Shown here in pieces: positions 41,724 through 50,482 of a stretch of 64,000 nt of DNA. Positions within the stretch are counted from its first letter, which is position 1; each line of letters begins with the position of its first letter. The stretch comes from Chitinophagaceae bacterium. GTDB taxonomy: Bacteria; Bacteroidota; Bacteroidia; Chitinophagales; Chitinophagaceae. The position numbers and the translations under genes are program-made. The stretch lies in the NCBI GenBank assembly GCA_016719165.1, contig JADKAJ010000004.1, forward strand, positions 360,070 to 424,069, written 5' to 3'. The notes beneath the pieces were generated by a model that worked only from the letters and a program-made list of their open reading frames with translations, ran no database searches and was not told the DNA's origin.

Positions 41724-43394
41724 TTAACTGAGCCCGGTAATGACACCATTGGCATCTATATCTATTCCTTCGGCAGCCGGAATAACCGGTAACCCCGGCA
41801 TCCGCATCATTTCTCCCAGTATTGGAATTACAAAACCAGCACCAGCTGCAAATTCAAACTCACGGACCTTGACAATAAAATCAACCGGCCTACCAATTCG
41901 TTTTTCATCATCCGACAGGCTCTTAGGCGTTTTTGCCATACATACCGGCATATGCTCGAAGCCCAGTTCTTTAATATGCTTTAGCTGCGTTTTGGCTTTT
42001 ACAGAGAATTCTACAGCATTAGCGCCATAAATTCTGGTAGCAATGGTATGTATCTTTTCTTCAATGGAAACTTCCCGATCGTATAATGGTTTGAAATTAC
42101 TTTCGCCCCTTTCTACAAGAGTAGCAACGGCCTGTGCTAATTCAGTCATGCCTTTCCCACCTTCAGTGAAGCCTTTACAAACAACAGCCTCTGTATTATA
42201 ATTTTTACAATAAGATTTTATGGCAGCTATTTCTTCTGCTGTATCTCCGGGAAAGTGATTGATGGCCACTACTGCTTTCATGCCGAACAGTTGCATATTC
42301 TCCAGGTGTTTCCCAAGATTCGCTAATCCTTTTTCAACTTTTTCAATAGAAGGAATTGTTAGTTCATCTTTTTTAGCACCGCCATGATGCCGTAATGCTC
42401 TTACTGTGGCCACCACTACTACTGCTTTTGGTTTTAGTCCTGCATTCACACATTTAATATCAAAGAATTTTTCTGCACCAAGGTCGGCCGCAAAGCCAGC
42501 TTCAGTAATAACGTACTCACTGAGGGATAAACCCATTTGTGTTGCCAGTATAGAATTAGTTCCCTGGGCGATACTGGCAAAAGGTCCGCCGTGCAGTATG
42601 GCAGGATTACCTTCCAGCGTTTGTACCAGGTTTGGTTTAATAGCATCTTTCAATAAAATTGCCATTGCTCCAACAGCATTCAGGTCACGGGCAAACACCG
42701 GTTCGCCGCCGAAAGTAGTGCCAATGTAGATATTACCTAGACGTTGTTTGAGATCATCCATTCCTTTGCACATACAAAGTATAGCCATGATCTCTGATGC
42801 AGGTGTAATATTGAAACCGTCTTCACGGGTGATGCCGTTGGCCGTGCCACCCAGTCCGATAACGATATGACGAAGAGCCCTGTCATTCATATCCATTACT
42901 CTTTTCCACACAATGGTTCTGGGGTCAATTTGCAGGCTTCTTTTTTTATTCTGGAGGTTATGGTCAATCAATGCCGCCAGCAGATTATTCGCTTTTTCAA
43001 TAGCTGCAAAATCACCGGTAAAGTGCAGGTTGATATCTTCCATAGGAATGATCTGTGAATAACCACCTCCGGTAGCACCTCCCTTTAATCCAAAAACAGG
43101 ACCCAGGGAAGGCTCCCTTAAAACGGCCATCGCTTTTTTACCAACCAGGTTTAAACCATCAGTAAGTCCCACTGAAATAGTGGTCTTGCCTTCACCCGCA
43201 GGGGTAGGGGTAATAGCTGTTACCAGTACCAGGTGATGCTGACTGATCTTTTCTTCATTAATCAGTGTTAACGGCAACTTGGCTTTATGTTTACCATAAT
43301 ACTCAAGATCATTATTGCTGATACCAATGGATGCGGCAATTTCTTTGATGTGGCGGATAGGGGCTGATTGGGAGATGGCAATGTCTGTTAGCAT
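41724..43394 (-). CDS. fhs: Formate--tetrahydrofolate ligase
   Basis: The ATG at 43394 gives 556 residues; the longer frame adds an unrelated basic leader. The N-terminus SAPIRHIKEIAASIGISNNDLEYYGKHKAK-type sequence and the ATP loop TPTPAGEGKTTISVGLTDGL are characteristic, followed by VLREPSLGPVFGLKGGATGGGYSQ, GGPFASIAQGTNSILAT, EAGFAADLGAEKFFDIKC and GAGFVIPILGEMMRMPGLP. It activates formate as 10-formyl-THF in one-carbon metabolism in the cytoplasm. It stands alone; folD is not adjacent. Confidence 0.96.
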   Translation of the reverse strand: MLTDIAISQSAPIRHIKEIAASIGISNNDLEYYGKHKAKLPLTLINEEKISQHHLVLVTAITPTPAGEGKTTISVGLTDGLNLVGKKAMAVLREPSLGPVFGLKGGATGGGYSQIIPMEDINLHFTGDFAAIEKANNLLAALIDHNLQNKKRSLQIDPRTIVWKRVMDMNDRALRHIVIGLGGTANGITREDGFNITPASEIMAILCMCKGMDDLKQRLGNIYIGTTFGGEPVFARDLNAVGAMAILLKDAIKPNLVQTLEGNPAILHGGPFASIAQGTNSILATQMGLSLSEYVITEAGFAADLGAEKFFDIKCVNAGLKPKAVVVVATVRALRHHGGAKKDELTIPSIEKVEKGLANLGKHLENMQLFGMKAVVAINHFPGDTAEEIAAIKSYCKNYNTEAVVCKGFTEGGKGMTELAQAVATLVERGESNFKPLYDREVSIEEKIHTIATRIYGANAVEFSVKAKTQLKHIKELGFEHMPVCMAKTPKSLSDDEKRIGRPVDFIVKVREFEFAAGAGFVIPILGEMMRMPGLPVIPAAEGIDIDANGVITGLS

Positions 43395-43517
43395 AACGAA
43401 CAAGATAAAAAGTTTCCGCAACTTAGTTTTCCCTGCTCCATTATAGTATGACAAACATCAATTACCGACCTGATATGGGCTAAAGTGAACAATCGTGTTT
43501 GTGTAATATTTTAAATA

Positions 43518-43545
43518 AAAAGCCCCTGCCCGAAGACAGGGACTT
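43518..43545. terminator. Intrinsic terminator of the T9SS-cargo gene
   Basis: AAAGCCCCTG pairs with CAGGGACTTT apart from one mismatch, with an 8-nt loop and T-rich flank on the minus strand, 21 nt beyond the stop of the 43567-45027 gene. Confidence 0.8.
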
Positions 43546-43566
43546 TCTTTTTATGAATGGGAACTA

Positions 43567-45027
43567 TTACCTGCTCACAATGATCTTTCCGGTTATTTGT
43601 TCTTGTGTGTCGTGTACCCATACTTTTAAAGTATATACACCTGGCAACACATTTGTCATTGTCAGCCGGGTTTCATTAAAATTCATCCATTTTTTCACCA
43701 GCCGTCCATTCATATCAAATAACTCAACATTGAAGGGGTAACTGATCTTTTCAAATACCACATTCACCTGGCCGTTAGCGGACGGGTTAGGATAGATGAT
43801 CAGATCACTTGCTTGCCCATAACCTTTTACAAGCCGGATTGCAGTGTAACTTGTCTTACCATCCATATCCACCTGTTTAATACGATATTCACTAACTCCG
43901 GCTATTGTATTATTGTCTGTAAAGAAGTAACTCATTTCTTCTTCGCTATTTCCGGCAGGAGTTTTAGTATTTACAAAACCAACTACTTCCCAGTTTCTAC
44001 TACTATATTTTCTTTCTATAAAAAATCCCTGGTTATTAACTTCTACCGCAGTTGTCCAGTTCAGGTTAACGGCTGTATTGTTCCGGGACACGGTAAAATA
44101 CTTAAACACCAAAGGCAGTGGTATACAACCAGGGTCAGTGAATTCTTTAAAAGAAACAAATGGACTGGCAGGCATTACATTGATCACTTCCATCCAGAGA
44201 GATGCATTTTCACCAGGAATATCATTGCCCGGGTAAGGTACGTTTACACCAGAAACTGTTGAATGGGGGGCGATAACAATATTACTGCTGGTAAAAATAG
44301 GCACACCATCCAATGTTTCTCCTGTGCCAGGTTCGAATACATTATCACCATCATCCTTATACAGGTTATAATATATGGTCTGCTCATGATCACTGTTGTT
44401 GGTAATACCATAATTATAACTACGGGGTTCACAAACCTTAAAACCGGCTAATGACGGATTATTCAAATCAAAACTCAAACCCTGGGTAGCACAGTGTACA
44501 TTCTTGCCATTAGCAGCCTGACTTGCCCAAACATCACCTTTAATTGTTACAATGCCAGTGCAGCTTGGTAATGTGATGATGATATTTGAAATAGTCATTC
44601 TTTCATTGGCACCGCCAGGAATATTTGTTTTATTTACAACGAGGCCTGTTGTCATGGCAGGTACAGTCGGATCAGGAAGATAAGTTGTTCCGATAAAAGG
44701 AGAAGCACTACCATTCTCAAATATAGAGATAGTCGCTAAGGAGTTTACCAGGTCTTCATATTCCGGGTATGAAGTTGGGTTATCATACATGCCAACCCAA
44801 TTGGCAGCAGGAGTATGGTAGTTGTCAACTGTCCAAAAATGGAGGTAAGCATATTTATTGCCATTATTCACTTCTTGTATCCAGGTAACATCAAAAACAA
44901 CCTGGCAGGTACTTTTATTAAAGCTCTTTACATTTACCCCAAGGTCTGAAACTGTACATTGCGCATTGGATTTGTTAGGAAAACCAATTACCAGCCCCAG
45001 TAAAACGGAGAGTAGAATCTTTTTCAT
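43567..45027 (-). CDS. Secreted protein with T9SS type A C-terminal sorting domain
   Basis: The 486-residue product has a signal peptide (MKKILLSVLLGLVIGFPNKSNAQ) and about 290 residues of unrecognised beta-rich sequence with paired Cys. A fibronectin-like region follows (YFTVSRNNTAVNLNWTTAVEVNNQGFFIERKY, split at 20). It ends in a T9SS C-terminal domain: LIIYPNPSANGQVNVVFEK, YPFNVELFDMNGRLVKKW and LPGVYTLKVWVHDTQEQ. This marks export through the Por/type IX system, with likely surface attachment or release. The N-terminal region is not assigned to any enzyme family. T9SS machinery genes are not in the window. It is monocistronic, with its own terminator. Confidence 0.87.
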   Translation of the reverse strand: MKKILLSVLLGLVIGFPNKSNAQCTVSDLGVNVKSFNKSTCQVVFDVTWIQEVNNGNKYAYLHFWTVDNYHTPAANWVGMYDNPTSYPEYEDLVNSLATISIFENGSASPFIGTTYLPDPTVPAMTTGLVVNKTNIPGGANERMTISNIIITLPSCTGIVTIKGDVWASQAANGKNVHCATQGLSFDLNNPSLAGFKVCEPRSYNYGITNNSDHEQTIYYNLYKDDGDNVFEPGTGETLDGVPIFTSSNIVIAPHSTVSGVNVPYPGNDIPGENASLWMEVINVMPASPFVSFKEFTDPGCIPLPLVFKYFTVSRNNTAVNLNWTTAVEVNNQGFFIERKYSSRNWEVVGFVNTKTPAGNSEEEMSYFFTDNNTIAGVSEYRIKQVDMDGKTSYTAIRLVKGYGQASDLIIYPNPSANGQVNVVFEKISYPFNVELFDMNGRLVKKWMNFNETRLTMTNVLPGVYTLKVWVHDTQEQITGKIIVSR

Positions 45028-45367
45028 AACAAATAATTTAAGGGTGACGAATCTCTGAGATTCAATCTTTTTTGTTATTTCCTTCTTGGAAAACAGGCCA
45101 TAAAAACATTGGCGTTAAAAGCCTGGAAGGCTGGGAGATTTGCCTTTTTTTAATATGAAACCGGAGAATACATTGTTTTGAATCTTTTGTTGATCCTGCA
45201 ACTAAAGTAATTTTATAATCAGTATCTGCTGATGATCTTAGTTGTACCGGTTTATGATAATGATCATCCTGCTATCTAATTTTTAAACAATCCTCAGGCA
45301 ACGGGTATAAATCAATTCTTATGAATTTTAAATATTGTACCTTTTACACATATTAAAACTTTCAGTT
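45028..45367. other. Gene-free divergent spacer, about 340 nt
   Basis: It lies between the T9SS-cargo gene and the DoxX-like gene and is AT-rich. The only structure is a weak AAGGC (45127-45131)/GCCTT (45142-45146) hairpin followed by T7, which could stop transcription on the plus strand. No clear promoter pair or ORF is seen. Confidence 0.45.
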
Positions 45368-45775
45368 ATGAAGCATTATCATATTATTTCGAGGATAGCT
45401 ATTTATTTACTGGCTATAGTCCTGTTTGTATTTGGTATTTTTCATTTTATGTATCCCCGGGACCTGTTGGTATACGTTCCTGATTTTTTGCCCCTGGGTA
45501 TTAAATGGGCTTATGTAGTGGGTGGTGCTTTTATACTCGTTGCACTTTGTTACCTGACCAATCAATTTGTAAAGATCTCCAGTTACCTGTTATTTATCCT
45601 GCTGGTGATTTTTATCCTGACTATACATCTGCCTAATTACAATCATGCCGGGGATCCTGAAATGAGGCAACTTGCCCTGATTAATATTTTAAAAGATACG
45701 GCGATTGCTGCTTTTGCTTTACATATCGCAGCCGGGGCTTATCATCAGCATTTTCACCTGGAGAACAGTGATTGA
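45368..45775 (+). CDS. DoxX-like small membrane protein
   Basis: The ATG at 45368 gives 135 residues (MKHYHIISRIAIYLLAIVLF); the longer TTG frame adds 11 unlikely residues. Four hydrophobic segments fill the protein: IAIYLLAIVLFVFGIFHFMY, WAYVVGGAFILVALCYL, ISSYLLFILLVIFILTIHL and DTAIAAFALHIAAGAY. The arrangement and FHFMYPRDLLVYVPDFLP resemble DoxX/MauE-like inner-membrane proteins. The family is linked to redox or respiratory functions in some organisms, but no specific role can be given. It is monocistronic and followed by a very strong terminator. Confidence 0.8.
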   Translation: MKHYHIISRIAIYLLAIVLFVFGIFHFMYPRDLLVYVPDFLPLGIKWAYVVGGAFILVALCYLTNQFVKISSYLLFILLVIFILTIHLPNYNHAGDPEMRQLALINILKDTAIAAFALHIAAGAYHQHFHLENSD

Positions 45776-45803
45776 GTTGCAGATCGATTTTGAAAAATAT
45801 TTT

Positions 45804-45852
45804 AAAGTGATTAAACTGTTGAAGTATGTCAGCAGTTTAATCACTTTTTTTT
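45804..45852 (+). terminator. Strong intrinsic terminator after the DoxX-like gene
   Basis: AAAGTGATTAAACTG (45804-45818) and CAGTTTAATCACTTT (45833-45847) form a perfect 15-bp stem with a 14-nt loop, and the T-run continues to 45852. Confidence 0.95.
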
Positions 45853-45959
45853 ACCATTATCTATGTCAGCATAAATACTTTAACCTTAGCTCAATAAAAT
45901 AATGCGGAAAATACATTCTGTAAGCATGGGGTTTTCTGATAAATAAATTCTCAGCGTAA

Positions 45960-46733
45960 TTATTTTTCATCTTCACTTTCGCCAGTATTCAGCTGCACTT
46001 TTTCAACATTTCTTCTCAGGCGCATATTTAACAGTTCAACAAACAGTGAAAATGCCATAGCTGTATAAATATAACTTTTACTGATCTGTTGATGGAATCC
46101 CTGGGCAATAAGCATAATACCAATAACAATCAGGAATGCCAGCGCCAGCATTTGCAGGGTGGGGTTCCTGTTAATGAAGGCGGAGATCGCTCCGGCAAAT
46201 GCAATCATTACCAGCATCGATATTATCACTGCAATGATCATAATGATAACATTATCTACCAGGCCTATGGCAGTCAGTATGGAGTCAAAGGAAAAAACAG
46301 CATCTACCAATACGATCTGTAAAATAACGGCACTAAAGGCGGTGTAAACAACTTTGTTTTTAGGTGTTGCTGATTTTTCCAGTTTATGATGGATCTCGAG
46401 TGTGCTTTTGGCTATAAGGAAAATACCACCCAGCAACAGGATGATATCTTTCCAGCTGATACCGATAGGAGCCCCGTTTTCTTCAATGAAAGGTATAGTG
46501 AAGACGGGATTGGTAAGCTTGATGATCCAGGTTATCGTCAATAAAAGCAATATCCTGAAAACCATAGCCAGTAATAAACCAAGCGACCGGGCTTTGGGCT
46601 GCTGGCTTTCCGGCAATTTGTTAGAAACTATTGATATAAAAATGATATTATCAACTCCAAGCACAATTTCAAGAAAACTCAATGTCAGCAGACTGATCCA
46701 AACGGAAGGATCGGCAAAATCGGGGAATGGCAT
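45960..46733 (-). CDS. TerC family integral membrane protein
   Basis: The 257-residue product has about seven TM segments and the TerC signature residues: SFLEIVLGVDNIIFISIVSN at the start (Glu and Asp in the membrane) and ILVDAVFSFDSILTAIGLVD-type sequence in the second half. TerC proteins are associated with tellurite resistance and with metal (manganese) efflux or loading of exported enzymes. No ter operon is nearby, so a housekeeping metal role is more likely. The C-terminal tail is cytosolic and charged (EKVQLNTGESEDEK). A TACATTTG box lies 18 nt upstream of the ATG. Confidence 0.93.
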   Translation of the reverse strand: MPFPDFADPSVWISLLTLSFLEIVLGVDNIIFISIVSNKLPESQQPKARSLGLLLAMVFRILLLLTITWIIKLTNPVFTIPFIEENGAPIGISWKDIILLLGGIFLIAKSTLEIHHKLEKSATPKNKVVYTAFSAVILQIVLVDAVFSFDSILTAIGLVDNVIIMIIAVIISMLVMIAFAGAISAFINRNPTLQMLALAFLIVIGIMLIAQGFHQQISKSYIYTAMAFSLFVELLNMRLRRNVEKVQLNTGESEDEK

Positions 46734-46751
46734 TTATTTTAAATTTAAACG

Positions 46752-46759
46752 CAAATGTA
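46752..46759 (-). promoter_or_regulatory. TerC-family gene -7 promoter box
   Basis: The minus strand reads TACATTTG, an exact TAnnTTTG match, 18 nt upstream of the ATG at 46733. Confidence 0.5.
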
Positions 46760-46804
46760 AAGCTAAAACTGAACAGTATTTCCGGTAATGCCAGGATACA
46801 GAAA

Positions 46805-46832
46805 AGCCCTGATTGCGGTATACAAACAGGGC
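46805..46832 (-). terminator. Hairpin terminator of the 46869-47345 gene
   Basis: AGCCCTG and CAGGGCT pair around a 14-nt loop and are followed on the minus strand by TTTTC, 36 nt past the stop codon. Confidence 0.7.
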
Positions 46833-46868
46833 TATTGATTTAAAAAAGATAAAGCAGAGAGGCTTGTA

Positions 46869-47345
46869 TTAAAGCCGGGCAGTATTTTGACCATCAAAGC
46901 AAATATGCGTAAGCAATCTCCCTGCAGGTAACTGGCTTGAAGAATAATACAGTTTAAAAGTATTGGAAGTTCCCTTTTTCAGTTTTAGTAATTCTTTCAG
47001 GGGGCAGCTTATTCCATAATCTACTTTTACTGCATTATCCGCATCTTTATAATGAAATTCTTTGAGCACTTTATTCTGTCCGTCCTTTATGGTGATGACC
47101 CTGTTTTTACCAATATCGCCACAATGAGAATATTTTATAATCAATTGGTCATTGGCAGATACTTTGTCTAATTGGAGATTCTGGACATTATCCATTTTGT
47201 TGCCATATTTCTGTAGTACCAGTTTATTATTCAGGTATACTTCAAATCCTTCACCTCCCCATTTATTAACAGGTATAAAAGATAAAAAGAAGGTACTGAT
47301 GGTAAACAGTAAAAATGGTACTGCGAGGGGCTTTCTTTTTTTCAT
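46869..47345 (-). CDS. Exported hypothetical protein, unrecognised
   Basis: The 158-residue product has a basic start and a hydrophobic export segment (PLAVPFLLFTISTFFLSFIP). The mature part is beta-rich: GGEGFEVYLNNKLVLQKYG, SANDQLIIKYSHCGDIGKNR, VKVDYGISCPLKELLKL and GRLLTHICFDGQNTARL. Three Cys are present, in SHCGD, ISCPL and HICFD. I do not recognise the family. The pattern of strands and length recall small Chitinophagaceae-type periplasmic proteins. It is monocistronic and divergent from the neighbour at 47505. Confidence 0.7.
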   Translation of the reverse strand: MKKRKPLAVPFLLFTISTFFLSFIPVNKWGGEGFEVYLNNKLVLQKYGNKMDNVQNLQLDKVSANDQLIIKYSHCGDIGKNRVITIKDGQNKVLKEFHYKDADNAVKVDYGISCPLKELLKLKKGTSNTFKLYYSSSQLPAGRLLTHICFDGQNTARL

Positions 47346-47504
47346 GGCAATTCTTTTTTAAGGTTAATGTAAATGATCATTTACTTGAATCCACAAAAAA
47401 AGAATTTTGACAGACCTGTACAAAATACCCTTGACAAATGTAGCAGAATACTTGATGTATAGCATGGTAACGGCTATTGTCCCAATCTTTGTTATTTTTA
47501 TGCA

Positions 47505-47930
47505 ATGCAGCGACTTAAACCGGAAGTAGATATTGTCAAGGACCTGTTGGAAGCAGTACTGGTAGCCCAGCCGGAATCCTCTTTTGTACAGAGCCTCTTG
47601 TATCAATACATGGAGCGGGGCGGACTGAGCAAAAAGCAATTACAGGGTTTGTATGGCAAGGCTTCTAAAATCGATTCAATTCCGCCGGGTAAACTGGCTA
47701 CTCTGGAGGCTATTATTTTAAAAAGGCCAACCCGTTATAAATCTTCACTTCCGGAAACGGCGCCATTATATACCAAAGATGCGGCTGCAGGAAAAATAAT
47801 AGAAACAATCCTTTCCAAATACCCACAGCATAAAAGAGTGCTTTTCCTTCAATCGAAATACGATAATAATGAAGTTCTAACTCCCCCTGAACTGGCGGAG
47901 CTCCAGAAATTTGTTAAGCTATTGAAATAA
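47505..47930 (+). CDS. Hypothetical protein with an internal duplication
   Basis: The 141-residue product is soluble, with no signal peptide. Two helical segments of about 45 residues align with each other: VKDLLEAVLVAQPESSFVQS..LSKKQLQGLYGKASKI (about residues 10-55) and GKIIETILSKYPQHKRVLFL..LTPPELAELQKFVKLL (about 97-141), so the protein looks like a tandem repeat of one helical unit with a linker rich in Pro and Thr. I do not recognise a family. It is convergent with nothing and lies 89 nt upstream of the GNAT-like gene on the same strand. An opposing minus-strand frame is a shadow. Confidence 0.65.
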   Translation: MQRLKPEVDIVKDLLEAVLVAQPESSFVQSLLYQYMERGGLSKKQLQGLYGKASKIDSIPPGKLATLEAIILKRPTRYKSSLPETAPLYTKDAAAGKIIETILSKYPQHKRVLFLQSKYDNNEVLTPPELAELQKFVKLLK

Positions 47931-48019
47931 GAGGATTCTCTGTAGCATATCATGAGAAATCATGATCGTTCTCATAAGAGTATCCTGGCAGCCTGTATAT
48001 TTTCAATTATTGATTTAAC

Positions 48020-49669
48020 ATGGGCCAGAATCTGCATCGTCATTTTATCAGTAAACTTCACCATGCGGTGGATGGCAATGCACAATTAGCAGCACTACGG
48101 GAATGCAGCCGGCTGGCATTAAGTAATCCAGTGTTATTAAAAGAGTATCATGAGGTCTTGCTTTTATTCTGCGCATACCCGGGCAATAAAAAAGTGAGGG
48201 AACTGGCGAAAGAAGAATTGAACAGGCTTGGCCAGGCTATTAAAAAACACCTGTATAACAATCGCTGGCAGCATGTATTGTCAGGAAGTGGCTTGCCGTT
48301 TACAGAGCTAAGATGCCAGTATAGCCTGGAAATGGTGAGCTGGTTGTTAGAGAAATTCCCGGGCCAGGTAAAACCGGCAGAGGCGGGAGCAACAGCAACA
48401 GCAGTCCGGCAAACATTCCAGTCTTTGTTGCCGGGAATTGAATTTGAAAGATCAACACATGGTGATTTAAATCTTTGGAATCGTATTAAATCTTTAAGCG
48501 GTCATTATTTCAATGTGCCTTCATTAAAATGGTTATTACAGTTAATACAGCAACAGCAATGGCCTGTACTATTGAGAGATCAGTTATATGATAATTTGAA
48601 TATTTTTATCAGCTGGTCGTTAACAGGTAATTCATGGAACCGCAGTTTTCTTCACTGGCCGGTTAATAATGTATACTGTCAAGCAATTAAAAAGAGGAAA
48701 GTAAACAGCAGCTTAATTATTCATCAACCGGTCAAGCCATCTTTACCACTTACAGAACAGGAAAAGCAAGAGCTTATCGGAACAATGAGGGCATCACTGG
48801 CTTTTTATTACCGGGAGACGGATCCCTTTACGTATGCCGATACCGCGGCACTTGAAATGTTTGAACTGGGACAGGGACTACAAGTTGCTTTGACAGGTAT
48901 GCGCAAAGAACGACGCCTGTCTTTAGAGAGTTATGTGGGTTTTATGGCTTTTAAAAATGGAGTACCAGTTTCGTATGGTGGTGGCTGGCTGTTTGGTCAC
49001 CGGTGTAAGATCGGTGTAAATATTTATCCTCCTTTTCGCGGTGCTGAATCAGCATGGTTGTTTTGCCAGGTGATGCGGTTATATTATCAGCGTTACAATG
49101 TCCATCGTTTTGTAGTGAAACCATACCAGTTTGGTAAGGGAAACCCGGAAGGATTAAAAAGCGGTGCCTTTTGGTTTTACTACAAATTAGGGTTCAGACC
49201 GGTTAACGAAAAAATAAAGAAAGCAGCTGAAGCTGAATGGAAAAAAATTACAGCCGGCGACTCTTACCGCACTTCGCAGAAAATATTAAAAAGGTTTACT
49301 GCCAGTAATAAAGAATGGATTGTAGAAAGGAAGCTGGCAGCAGATCCGCTGGCAGGGGAGTTGAGCAGTAAGATCAGTTTAATGATCCAGCAGGAATTTC
49401 AGGGCGACAGGGGACGGGCCATACTAACCTGCACCCGGAAAATGAAAATATCCCTGGGAATAAAATCAATGCCGCAATTAAGCAATGAGGAAATTTCCGT
49501 ATGGCAAAACTGGGCATTGTTGTGGTCCATTCTTCCCGGTCATTATACCTGGAATAGCAGGCAGCGAAAATACTGGCTACAGTTATTTTGGTTAAAAACC
49601 AGGGGAAGTGAAAGGGATTTCATATTGGCCTGGCAGCAATATAAAGATTTATGGTGTGCAGAAACCTGA
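48020..49669 (+). CDS. Hypothetical protein with a GNAT-like C-terminal region
   Basis: The 549-residue product has no signal peptide. The first 250 residues are helical, with a HEAT/ARM-like flavour at the start (ALRECSRLALSNPVLLKEYH, NKKVRELAKEELNRLGQAI). Residues about 300-400 resemble a GNAT/FemAB acyltransferase core: YVGFMAFKNGVPVSYGGGW, CKIGVNIYPPFRGAESAWLF, and GAFWFYYKLGFRPVNEK near the C-terminal end of the core. The last 150 residues are Trp-rich. The acceptor cannot be predicted. It lies 204 nt upstream of the ECF sigma gene on the same strand, but a functional link is not shown. Confidence 0.65.
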   Translation: MGQNLHRHFISKLHHAVDGNAQLAALRECSRLALSNPVLLKEYHEVLLLFCAYPGNKKVRELAKEELNRLGQAIKKHLYNNRWQHVLSGSGLPFTELRCQYSLEMVSWLLEKFPGQVKPAEAGATATAVRQTFQSLLPGIEFERSTHGDLNLWNRIKSLSGHYFNVPSLKWLLQLIQQQQWPVLLRDQLYDNLNIFISWSLTGNSWNRSFLHWPVNNVYCQAIKKRKVNSSLIIHQPVKPSLPLTEQEKQELIGTMRASLAFYYRETDPFTYADTAALEMFELGQGLQVALTGMRKERRLSLESYVGFMAFKNGVPVSYGGGWLFGHRCKIGVNIYPPFRGAESAWLFCQVMRLYYQRYNVHRFVVKPYQFGKGNPEGLKSGAFWFYYKLGFRPVNEKIKKAAEAEWKKITAGDSYRTSQKILKRFTASNKEWIVERKLAADPLAGELSSKISLMIQQEFQGDRGRAILTCTRKMKISLGIKSMPQLSNEEISVWQNWALLWSILPGHYTWNSRQRKYWLQLFWLKTRGSERDFILAWQQYKDLWCAET

Positions 49670-49873
49670 AATCAGAATGCCGGTTTGGGGATTCCCGCAC
49701 AACCTGAGAACCTAAATTAATTCCGGCAGTATACCAATCCCGGCAGTATATCCACTTCCCATCAATTAAATAATTCCGATTCAGATAGTTATGCCAGGCT
49801 GGTTTGTGGTTACCAATACAAGAATTTATGAATTAACTTGTAAACAGGCAACCTGAACCTTTTATACTCCGAT

Positions 49874-50482
49874 ATGGAGGAGAAACACTACACACAATTG
49901 TTATCTGCTGATGAACTTACCTTTCATGTTGAGGCTTGTGCACTCAATAGCAGGGAGAGCCAGAAAGTTTTATACAGCTCTTTCTACGGGTATGCTATGG
50001 CAATTTGTGATCGCTATGTCAATAACCAGGATGATGCTCTTGAGATTTTAAATGACGGGTTTCTCAAAATTTTTAAAGAAATTCATCATTACAAACCTGC
50101 TTATAAGGATGTGATAAGCTCATTTAAAGGATGGCTGCGGAAGATAATGGTTTATACTGCTATCGATCATTTCCGGAAATATCAAAAACATCAGTTAGTG
50201 GCATCATTGGATGATGTAGTCTATCATGTGCCTGCAGTCAGTGATGAAGCGATCAATAAGTTATCTTATGATGAAATAATAAGGGCAGTGCAGGATCTTT
50301 CACCTGGATACAGGGCGGTTTTCAATCTTTTTGTGATCGAGGAATTTAGTCATGAAGAGATTGCCGGGCACCTGGGAATCTCGATAGGCACGTCCAAATC
50401 AAACTTATCGAAAGCAAGAAGACAATTACAGAAAATTTTATTTAAACAAAATATTACATCAATTGCCAAAAATGCAGTTTGA
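49874..50482 (+). CDS. ECF RNA polymerase sigma factor
   Basis: The 202-residue product has sigma region 2 (SQKVLYSSFYGYAMAICDRY, NNQDDALEILNDGFLKIFKE, FKGWLRKIMVYTAIDHFRKY) and region 4 (LSPGYRAVFNLFVIEEFSHE, EIAGHLGISIGTSKSNLSKA) with no region 3 domain, as in ECF factors. It should direct RNA polymerase to a specific regulon in response to an envelope signal. The stop codon overlaps the ATG of the next gene by 11 nt, so the sigma factor and its membrane partner are coupled in translation. No separate FecR-type anti-sigma gene is present. Confidence 0.92.
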   Translation: MEEKHYTQLLSADELTFHVEACALNSRESQKVLYSSFYGYAMAICDRYVNNQDDALEILNDGFLKIFKEIHHYKPAYKDVISSFKGWLRKIMVYTAIDHFRKYQKHQLVASLDDVVYHVPAVSDEAINKLSYDEIIRAVQDLSPGYRAVFNLFVIEEFSHEEIAGHLGISIGTSKSNLSKARRQLQKILFKQNITSIAKNAV

